Shown piece by piece: positions 7,641 to 13,114 of a stretch of 13,114 nt of DNA. Position 1 is the stretch's first letter; each line of letters starts with the position of its first letter. The stretch lies in contig CAZHNG010000192.1 of the NCBI GenBank assembly GCA_964533785.1, forward strand, positions 1-13,114, read 5' to 3'. Origin of the DNA: JANQRV01 sp964533785 (GTDB lineage: Bacteria; Bacteroidota; Bacteroidia; Chitinophagales; Saprospiraceae). The notes under the pieces were generated by a model. That model saw only the letters and a program-made list of their open reading frames with translations, ran no database searches and was not told where the DNA came from. The translations under genes were made by a program, and so were the position numbers.

Positions 7641-7975
7641 AAAGATTTATTGTTTAAGTTGGATTTCCGATTTTCGCTGTAAAGTAGATTGATAGATCAC
7701 AGACGTTAGAGGCAATCATTCTCGTGTCGCGTTTAGTTTATTGTATTTACAGGTTGATTTGTTTATATAAACCCCATAAACTATATAAACCCCATAAACA
7801 AACCAAACCAGCTTAAAAGTACAAGTTCAATTGCCAATACACATAATCAATAATACTAGCGTCTCGCCCTCCACAAGATACAGCAAATATTTATCGAAGA
7901 AAACAGAACTGGTTATATTTACCCGACGAAGCTTTTTACAACAAACTTGTCTAACTTTAAACCAACTAATTCAAT
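7641..7975. promoter_or_regulatory. 335-base divergent promoter region
   Basis: This spacer must drive both the minus-strand sulfatase and the plus-strand isomerase-like gene. It contains the 18-bp tandem duplication at 7764-7799. TAACTTTA (7952-7959), 17 bases before the isomerase ATG, is one base off the Bacteroidota -7 consensus TAnnTTTG, but I see no clear -33 TTG with it. I could not place a convincing promoter for the sulfatase side. No gene is supported here. A 64-codon frame entering from about 7831 overlaps the isomerase gene and looks like chance. Confidence 0.45.
7764..7799. repeat. Perfect 18-bp tandem duplication
   Basis: TATATAAACCCCATAAAC occurs twice, head to tail, with no mismatch (7764-7781 and 7782-7799). 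The unit is itself roughly two-part (TATATAAAC then CCCATAAAC). It lies about midway between the two divergent genes and may be a doubled regulator site or a recent slippage event. Confidence 0.85.
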
Positions 7976-8887
7976 ATGCCACTCAATCGCAGACAATTTA
8001 TTGCCCATTCAGCCTTGGCCGGTAGTTCTATTTTATTGAATGCCAGCACCCTGCCCAAAACAGGATTTACAATACCAGCCAATTTTTCGCTGACCATCCT
8101 TGCCACCAACTGGGGTTTTCAGGGAGATGTTGACCAATTTTGTGCCAAAACTAAAGCGGATGGTTACGATGGTATTGAAGTTTGGGTCCCCAGGCAGGAA
8201 GAGCAAAAAAAAGCATTACTAAATGCCATTGAAAAATACGACCTGAAATTCGGTTTCCTCGCCGGTGCCGGCGGCAATGACTTTACGAAGCATTTGGAGG
8301 ACTTTCAAGCATCGGTGAACGCTGCCGTCGATTTGAAGCCGCTTTTTGTCAATTGCCATTCGGGCCGGGATTATTTCACTTTCGAACAGAGCCGGCAATT
8401 CATAGAATTTACCACTGACCTCAGTAAAAGCTCCAACGTTCCCATCTACCACGAAACACACCGGGCAAGGATCTTATTTGCCGCGCATATTACCAAAAAA
8501 TACCTCGATGAATTACCGGACTTACAATTAACCCTGGATATTTCGCATTGGTGTAATGTCCATTCTTCCCTTTTGCAGGATCAAAAACCAACCATTGATC
8601 AGGCGCTGCGAAGAGTGGGGCATATCCATTCCCGCGTCGGTCATGCCCAAAGTCCCCAAATTACCGATCCGAGAGCTCCGGAATGGGAAACGGCCGTGAA
8701 TACTCATTTTGTTTGGTGGGACGCCGTCGTAAAACACAAGATCGACACTAATCAACCTTTGACCATGACCACTGAATTCGGCCCGCCGGATTACATGGCC
8801 ACACTGCCTTTTACCAATCAACCGGTAACGGATCTGTGGACCATCAATAAACACATGAAGGACTTGTGGCGGGAAAGGTATCAATAG
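7976..8887 (+). CDS. Tat-exported sugar phosphate isomerase/epimerase-like TIM-barrel protein
   Basis: This is a xylose-isomerase-like (AP endonuclease family 2 fold) TIM-barrel protein, predicted to act on a sugar outside the cytoplasm. It begins NRRQFIAHSALAGSS (4-18), a twin-arginine export signal typical of Bacteroidota members of this group, and would be exported already folded. Probable divalent-metal ligands are visible: Glu160 in HETHR (159-163), Asp188 and His191 in DISHW (188-192), His216 and His218 in HIHSR, and Glu267 in TTEFGPP (265-271). Barrel strands GYDGIEVW (63-70) and KPLFVNCHSG (121-130) are clear. At 303 residues it is of normal length. The ATG at 7976 places the twin Arg at residues 5-6, supporting this start. 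Proteins of this type are often found with sulfatases and oxidoreductases in glycan-degradation regions. The exact substrate is not determinable. Confidence 0.88.
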   Translation: MPLNRRQFIAHSALAGSSILLNASTLPKTGFTIPANFSLTILATNWGFQGDVDQFCAKTKADGYDGIEVWVPRQEEQKKALLNAIEKYDLKFGFLAGAGGNDFTKHLEDFQASVNAAVDLKPLFVNCHSGRDYFTFEQSRQFIEFTTDLSKSSNVPIYHETHRARILFAAHITKKYLDELPDLQLTLDISHWCNVHSSLLQDQKPTIDQALRRVGHIHSRVGHAQSPQITDPRAPEWETAVNTHFVWWDAVVKHKIDTNQPLTMTTEFGPPDYMATLPFTNQPVTDLWTINKHMKDLWRERYQ

Positions 8888-8974
8888 ACGCTAGATGTAC
8901 AGACCTTCTAACTTGAGGTAAAAGTATAATTTTGAAAATATTTAAAACTACCTCGGAGGTTTAGAGACCATTTT

Positions 8975-9047
8975 GTTATGCGGTTATGAAATTCATGTGG
9001 TACTATGATAACCAGATAACCACATAACCACATAACCACATAACCAA
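8975..9047. repeat. 8-bp tandem repeat with an inverted partner
   Basis: Five 8-bp units, ATAACCAG, ATAACCAC three times and ATAACCAA, run from 9008 to 9047. About 20 bases upstream, GTTATGCGGTTATG (8975-8988) is the reverse complement of two such units (with the spacer) apart from one base, so the whole tract can fold into alternative hairpins. It lies between the isomerase-like gene and the cytochrome-domain gene. A slippage-prone spacer is the simplest reading. Confidence 0.75.
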
Positions 9048-9062
9048 TAGTTTACTATAGAG

Positions 9063-9122
9063 ATCAATTCAAAAATTTACTTTGTTTTAAGGTGACGAAG
9101 TAGAATTACTAGATGACAATGA
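9063..9122. repeat. Dispersed intergenic repeat, copy B
   Basis: This is the partner of copy A at 5055-5093: 28 of 35 identical bases over 9063-9097, then the shared 12-mer AGATGACAATGA at 9111-9122. Copy B has about 21 extra bases between the two parts. It ends 9 bases before the cytochrome-domain gene start, so it forms most of that gene's immediate leader. Confidence 0.55.
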
Positions 9123-9131
9123 AACAAGCTC

Positions 9132-10547
9132 ATGGATAATCTTTCACAATTTATAGGCCGTTTTCATCCGTTATTCGTGCACCTGCCCATCGGTATACTG
9201 GTGGCAGCCATTGTTTTTGAATGGATGAGCAGGAGGCCAACGTTCGAACACCTGCGTTCATCGATCAATATGCTCTACCTTTTTGGTGGGATTACCGCAG
9301 TATTCACATGCCTGACCGGTTATCTGCTATCCACCAGCGGGGAGTACGAAGGAGCCACGCTTGATTACCACATGTGGCTAGGTATTTTGGTTGCACTTTT
9401 TTCTTTTTTGATTTACGGAATGCGTACCAAGGGTTTGTACCAAAAGAAATGGTTGACCGTTTCCGCACCCTTATTTTTTCTTTTTATCATTTCGTGGACG
9501 GGCCATCTAGGAGGATCACTGACGCACGGTGAAAGTTATTTGTTCGACTACATGCCCCAACCTTTTAAAAGTTGGATCGTAGGACCGGAAGAAGAAAAAA
9601 TAGTCATTGCCGATGTGCAGGAAGCTATGATCTACCAGGAAGTGGTGGTGCCCATCCTAAAAAATAACTGTTATAAGTGCCACAGCGCCAGAAAGCAAAA
9701 AGGGAAATTACGACTGGATTCACCGGAATTTATGGCAAAAGGAGGAAAAAGCGGAGCGGTTATCGTCAAAGCCGGCGCACCAGAAGACAGTGAACTGATC
9801 AAAAGACTCCTTTTACCCGCCAGTGACGAAGAACATATGCCGCCTAATAAAAAGGATGAATTGAGTGAAGCTGAAGTCCAACTGTTGCAGTGGTGGGTCA
9901 GTACCGGTGCTTCCTTTGAGGAAAAAGTAAAAAACCTGCCGCAACCAGAAGCCGTCAAGCCGCTGCTGGCGGCACTTGAAAACCCGGTCGCTGAAAAAGA
10001 GATCACCTCTGATTTTCCGGAGGTTGACATCCAACCCGCCAGCCTGGAAGCCATCAACGCTTTGAATGATATCGGAGCGGTAGTTTTGCCCATTGGCCAG
10101 AACAATAATTTACTGAGCGTCAATTTCATTAATGTCGAAAAAGTGGGGCCAAATGAAATGGCACTGCTGGATCCAATTAAAAAACATATCGCCTGGCTCA
10201 GAATGAGTGAGTCCAGTATGAATGATAGTTTGATGCAAACGTTGACCGAAATGCCCAACCTGACCAAGTTATACTTAGACTATACTTCAGTTACGGATCA
10301 AGGCCTGGAAGCGCTGATTCCTTTAGAACATCTCAAGTACTTGAATCTGGTAGGTACTGCCGTAACCTTCCAAGGACTGCAAAAACTGAAGGCATCGAGA
10401 TCATTAAAAGATCTCTTTATTTTTAAAACACAAACGACTACAGAAGAGAAAAAAGAACTGATGGATGTACTACCTCATGTTTCAGTTGACACCGGCGGCT
10501 ATTACGTGCCAACTTTGGTGAGTGATACGACGGTTGTTACTGATTAA
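9132..10547 (+). CDS. Membrane protein with DUF2231, c-type heme (PSCyt1-like) and leucine-rich repeat segments
   Basis: Three parts are visible. Residues 9-130 form a DUF2231-type membrane domain with about four helices and conserved histidines (FHPLFVHLPIG at 11-21, His80, TGHLGG at 123-128, THG at 131-133). Residues about 165-262 form a planctomycete-type cytochrome c domain (PSCyt1-like) with one heme site, CYKCH (180-184), and EEHMPPNKK (233-241), whose Met236 is a plausible axial ligand. Residues about 350-435 resemble leucine-rich repeats (LTKLYLDYTSVTDQGLEAL, LKYLNLVGTAVTFQGLQKL). The N-terminus likely acts as membrane anchor, with heme and repeats facing the periplasm. Such proteins are presumed to be electron carriers linked to glycan-degrading oxidoreductases, but no such partner is present here. 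The gene is convergent with the second sulfatase, with only 23 bases between stops. Confidence 0.88.
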   Translation: MDNLSQFIGRFHPLFVHLPIGILVAAIVFEWMSRRPTFEHLRSSINMLYLFGGITAVFTCLTGYLLSTSGEYEGATLDYHMWLGILVALFSFLIYGMRTKGLYQKKWLTVSAPLFFLFIISWTGHLGGSLTHGESYLFDYMPQPFKSWIVGPEEEKIVIADVQEAMIYQEVVVPILKNNCYKCHSARKQKGKLRLDSPEFMAKGGKSGAVIVKAGAPEDSELIKRLLLPASDEEHMPPNKKDELSEAEVQLLQWWVSTGASFEEKVKNLPQPEAVKPLLAALENPVAEKEITSDFPEVDIQPASLEAINALNDIGAVVLPIGQNNNLLSVNFINVEKVGPNEMALLDPIKKHIAWLRMSESSMNDSLMQTLTEMPNLTKLYLDYTSVTDQGLEALIPLEHLKYLNLVGTAVTFQGLQKLKASRSLKDLFIFKTQTTTEEKKELMDVLPHVSVDTGGYYVPTLVSDTTVVTD

Positions 10548-10570
10548 TCTCCAGTCTGACATCTCCATTT

Positions 10571-11977
10571 TCAAGGTTCAAATCCGGCTTCGTACGTTGG
10601 ATTGAGTTCGGTTGGAACGGGCGCATCCGTTTCTGCTCTCCAGTTTTGGAGTATTCGGTATAACTTCCGGGCTTTACCTTTCCTGGACTGGCTTAGGTCA
10701 TTCCGTTCTCCCGGATCTTGATCAAGATTATATAATTCAATTCCGCCGTCTTCAAAATATTCGTGTAGCTTCCATTTACCCAAACGGATAATGGAGCCGG
10801 GCCGTGTCCGGAACAGCGGGTCTCGGCTATCATCATTGCCCTTGCTGTAGGCCTCGAGATAAATGGGAAAATGCCAAAAGAGGGGACGTTTTTTTAAGGG
10901 CTTTCCTTTCATAATCAGGTTAGCCAAACTCGTCCCGTCGAAGGATTGATTTTCAGGATAAGGTATTTCCAACAAATCCAGGATAGTTGGGAATAGATCC
11001 AGATTCTTTACCGGATCATCGTAGATTGCGGGTAGGAGTGATCGGGCCTTCCAGTGTACCAGGAGCGGAACCCGAATGCCGCCTTCGTAATAAGAGCCTT
11101 TGCCTGCCCGTAGTGGGTACTGGCGTGAAAGGTACGCAATGCCACCATTATCAGAGGTGAAAATAACCAGGGTGTTATCCAGGTTCAAATCTTCTAATTG
11201 CTCTAAAATACGGCCGATATTGGCATCCATGGTTTCCACCATCGCTGCATAATGAGGATTCTTTCCTTGCTCGTCAATACTTGCTTTTTGCTCGTATTTA
11301 GCTACCAATTCCTGCTTTCCCTGTAATGGGGTATGAATAGTAAAATAGGGCAGGTAAAGGAAAAATGGGTTATTTCGATTTTTTTCGATAAAATTGATGG
11401 CTTCGGTAGTTAAACGATCGGTCAGATATTCTCCTTCCGGACCGTCTGTGAGCTCCGGATTCTGGTAAGGACTGAAGTAGGATTTGGGGGCTCCCCGTCT
11501 ATTGCCACCAATATTCAAGTCAAAACCTTGAGTGGTGGGATCGGCTCCCAGGTGCCATTTTCCCATGGTTGCGGTGGTATAACCGTTTTGTTGCAGTACT
11601 TCGGCAAGCGTCATTTTTTGTTGAGAAAGATCGACCGTGTTTTGGGTTGGTATTAATTTACGGGTTTTGACATGTCCCCGATCGGAGTGGGCTACGGTAT
11701 AGATTCCATGACGCGGCGTATTCTGGCCGGTGAGCAGGCATGCCCGGCTGGGAGCACAATTGGCAGCACCTGCGTAGGCGTTCGTAAACCGTATGCTCTG
11801 ACTCGCTAAACGATCTAGGTTTGGTGTTTCGTAGTACGCTGATCCCATAAATCCGACGTCTTTCCAGCCCAGGTCATCCACTACAACCAGGATCACGTTG
11901 GGCTTTTCCATCACTTGAGAAAAGCCAGGTGTAAAAAAACATGCAAAGAAAAGCAGGACATAAATTTTCTGGTACAT
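10571..11977 (-). CDS. Secreted sulfatase (GKWHLG subfamily)
   Basis: This is a type I sulfatase predicted to be exported by a cleavable signal peptide (hydrophobic residues 5-19, likely cut near GFSQ, 18-21); there is no lipobox, unlike the other sulfatase here. CAPSR (74-78) is the formylglycine signature with Cys74. Active-site motifs include VVDDLGW (32-38; Asp34, Asp35), MGKWHLG (138-144) and FTSDNGG (273-279; Asp276, Asn277). His215 in TIHTP and Lys293 in AGKGSYYEGG are further probable active-site residues. At 468 residues it is intact. ELYNLDQDPGERNDL (414-428) is the usual C-terminal sulfatase motif. The two sulfatases differ in export mode and in the GKW(G/H)LG motif, so they probably have different substrates. 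Its upstream side is the heptanucleotide repeat and the broken CotH-like gene. Confidence 0.93.
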   Translation of the reverse strand: MYQKIYVLLFFACFFTPGFSQVMEKPNVILVVVDDLGWKDVGFMGSAYYETPNLDRLASQSIRFTNAYAGAANCAPSRACLLTGQNTPRHGIYTVAHSDRGHVKTRKLIPTQNTVDLSQQKMTLAEVLQQNGYTTATMGKWHLGADPTTQGFDLNIGGNRRGAPKSYFSPYQNPELTDGPEGEYLTDRLTTEAINFIEKNRNNPFFLYLPYFTIHTPLQGKQELVAKYEQKASIDEQGKNPHYAAMVETMDANIGRILEQLEDLNLDNTLVIFTSDNGGIAYLSRQYPLRAGKGSYYEGGIRVPLLVHWKARSLLPAIYDDPVKNLDLFPTILDLLEIPYPENQSFDGTSLANLIMKGKPLKKRPLFWHFPIYLEAYSKGNDDSRDPLFRTRPGSIIRLGKWKLHEYFEDGGIELYNLDQDPGERNDLSQSRKGKARKLYRILQNWRAETDAPVPTELNPTYEAGFEP

Positions 11978-12046
11978 AGCATCCGTTTTTCAGAAGATAA
12001 GCAGTTGCCAGTCTGTTTGATGTGCTCAGCTCTCTCACACCCACAC

Positions 12047-12102
12047 CATCTGGCCTCTACCATCTGGCATCTGGCATCTGGCGTCTGGCATCTACCATCT
12101 GG
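12047..12102. repeat. Heptanucleotide tandem repeat (CATCTGG)
   Basis: Eight consecutive 7-bp units run in strict phase: CATCTGG, CCTCTAC, CATCTGG three times, CGTCTGG, CATCTAC, CATCTGG. A ninth degenerate unit (12103-12109) contains the stop codon of the minus-strand CotH-like frame. The tract lies between that gene fragment and the sulfatase start at 11977. Short-period CCAGATG-type repeats like this occur in intergenic DNA of some Bacteroidota. No coding role is likely. Confidence 0.9.
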
Positions 12103-12106
12103 GATC

Positions 12107-12892
12107 TCATTTAGAAAACCCCGGGCGGTAATCCACAATTTCTTGCAAAGACCGTTCACTACCAATGAATGCGTAAAAATAATTTATATAATCGATTATT
12201 TCCGTTTTTGATCTTTTCGAGAGGTAAGGATACATCTTGATGTACTGGAGTAAAACCGGTTTTTTCTTTTGCAGAAGTTGGATTGCTGCTGAAAGGTCTG
12301 CGGTTGAGGTACCAACGCCCTGAAATTTACGTTGCAGGATATCTTTCATTCCCAGATCCTGGTTGGGAATAGCGTAAGGCGCATTGACTAAGCCACTGAA
12401 ATCGAAATCATAAGGTAATAATTTCATGGGCTTTTCATCTTCGAAATATACTAATTTAAGGTTTCGGGACATGGCGTAAGACCAGTCTTCGTTGCCAACC
12501 ATAAACTGGAAAAGCGCTACGATATCCAGATTTTTACGGTCGAATTCTTCAACGGATAGTCCATAACATTCATCACATTTCTTTCCCCCCAGCTTTTCTG
12601 CCGCCTGGTCAGGATCTTCCAACAAGATCCCATAACTGCTGAAATATTTTCTGCCTTTGGCGTTGCGATAAGTAATTTCCACCAATTGGGCACGCAAACT
12701 TTCTTCGGTGATCATGCTGTACAATTGATAAACCAGGTTTTCTTTGGCTACCAGGTCTCTTCCAACGGGTTCATTCAAACAGTGCGTAACCAATTTAACC
12801 GATGGATGCTTAAACCCGTTTTCCCTTATTTCCGATTTATTGAAACGCAGTTTAATCGGAGGAAGATCACAGGTTCTTCTTCTAAAATGCGC
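12107..12892 (-). pseudogene. 5'-truncated CotH-like gene fragment
   Basis: The minus-strand frame is open from 12892 to a TGA at 12107-12109 (261 codons). The only usual start codon near its beginning is a TTG at 12793, but clear protein signal extends upstream of it: RRRTCDLPPIKLRF, then KHPSVKLVTHC. So the TTG is not a true start. The conserved pattern R.RRR.CDxPPxKLxF ... KLVTHC ... GNEDW ... LLPYDFDFSG matches an uncharacterised Bacteroidota family that I judge related to CotH-type kinases, here the GN-D-W and YDFD motifs. About 60-100 N-terminal residues, including any signal peptide, are missing. A TAA (12893-12895) blocks the frame, and inserting one base near 12890 would give GKRHFRRRTC, suggesting a frameshift too. 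Eight bases further the TTAA-flanked element begins. Probably non-functional. Confidence 0.65.
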
Positions 12893-12902
12893 TTACCTAA
12901 AG

Positions 12903-13068
12903 TTAAGTAGTAGAGCAACACTAAATTATCTTTTTTGATGGGCTCTTTTTCCGCTGCTCGGCGTTACAAAAAGCTTACAGAACCCCGGCTATGTGCGCTT
13001 TTTGCGCCTTGATCAGCGAAAAAATCCCCTTAATCAAAAAAGCAATTTAATATTGCTCGACTACTTAA
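12903..13068. mobile_element. TTAA-flanked palindromic element (MITE-like candidate)
   Basis: A 158-base core (12907-13064) is bordered by TTAA on both sides (12903-12906 and 13065-13068), like a 4-base target duplication. Its ends are imperfect inverted repeats: 12903-12939 pairs with 13033-13068 at 32 positions with four mismatches and one gap, including a perfect 10-bp CTTTTTTGAT / ATCAAAAAAG. The symmetry continues inward (CGCTG...GGCG against CGCC...CAGCG, then AAAAAGC), so nearly the whole element can fold as one long hairpin. It has no coding capacity. The first bases of another end, GTAGTAGAGCA, follow directly at 13069, so a second unit may start in tandem. It may be a non-autonomous transposon relic or a palindromic intergenic repeat. 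Confidence 0.55.
12995..13007. other. Small GC hairpin inside the palindromic element
   Basis: GCGC (12995-12998), TTTTT, GCGC (13004-13007) forms a self-complementary 13-mer near the centre of the larger palindrome. It may be part of the element's tip structure rather than an independent signal. Confidence 0.4.
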
Positions 13069-13079
13069 GTAGTAGAGCA
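13065..13079. repeat. Second copy of the element's 15-bp end
   Basis: TTAAGTAGTAGAGCA at 13065-13079 is an exact direct repeat of 12903-12917. Joined to the preceding right arm it makes a 26-bp palindrome (13054-13079) with a single mismatched pair. The bases after it (AATTATTTTATG) loosely resemble those after the left end, consistent with another unit continuing past the window. Confidence 0.8.
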
Positions 13080-13114
13080 GAATTATTTTATGTTATGTTC
13101 ACACTCTCCTGACG

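Noticed and set aside
7831..8025. 64-codon plus-strand frame before the isomerase-like gene
   Set aside because: It overlaps the Tat signal of the real gene in another frame and has no recognisable features.
8927..8934. TAATTTTG as a -7 promoter box
   Set aside because: It matches TAnnTTTG, but the nearest TTG is only 11 bases upstream, too close for a -33 element, and the next gene starts about 200 bases away.
9671..10267. 198-codon minus-strand open frame
   Set aside because: It is antisense to the cytochrome-domain gene, rich in Ser and Leu with no motif, and typical of a shadow frame.

Overview
The window looks like a chromosomal stretch from a member of the Bacteroidota, most likely a marine or environmental Saprospiria/Lewinella- or Cytophagales-type bacterium. 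This is inferred from several traits: moderate GC, weak or absent Shine-Dalgarno sites, Bacteroidota-style lipoprotein signals, two secreted sulfatases, a DUF2231/c-type cytochrome protein, and a CotH-like gene family typical of this phylum. No RNA gene, CRISPR array or intact transposase was seen.

Layout. (1) 1-2180: a possible C-terminal scrap of an upstream gene, a 26-codon remnant of a SAM-dependent methyltransferase, then a class II Fic AMPylase gene that overlaps a lipoprotein esterase (alpha/beta hydrolase) by 16 bases. (2) 2480-4762: a complete UvrD/PcrA-type helicase. (3) 4763-5214: 452 bases without an intact gene. They hold a decayed nucleotidyltransferase (MNT-like) gene start and one copy of a dispersed repeat. 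(4) 5215-6057: an UlaG-like metallo-beta-lactamase-fold hydrolase, convergent with (5) 6174-7640, a lipoprotein sulfatase. (6) 7641-7975: a divergent promoter region with a perfect 18-bp tandem duplication. (7) 7976-8887: a Tat-exported xylose-isomerase-like TIM-barrel protein. (8) 8888-9131: intergenic DNA with 8-bp tandem repeats and the second copy of the dispersed repeat. (9) 9132-10547: a membrane protein joining DUF2231, a c-type heme domain and leucine-rich repeats, convergent with (10) 10571-11977, a second exported sulfatase of a different subfamily. (11) 12047-12892: a heptanucleotide repeat followed, on the minus strand, by a 5'-truncated CotH-like gene. (12) 12903-13068: a palindromic TTAA-flanked element abutting the broken end of that gene.

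How the genes may work together. The two sulfatases, the exported sugar isomerase/epimerase-like protein and the cytochrome-domain membrane protein fit a lifestyle of breaking down sulfated polysaccharides. However, each sits in its own transcription unit, and there is no SusC/SusD pair, so this is not a classical polysaccharide utilisation locus. The strongest signs of genome flux are the three gene remnants (methyltransferase, nucleotidyltransferase, CotH-like) and the palindromic element at the right edge. I did not find a clear new multigene system. The palindromic element is the most unusual structure.
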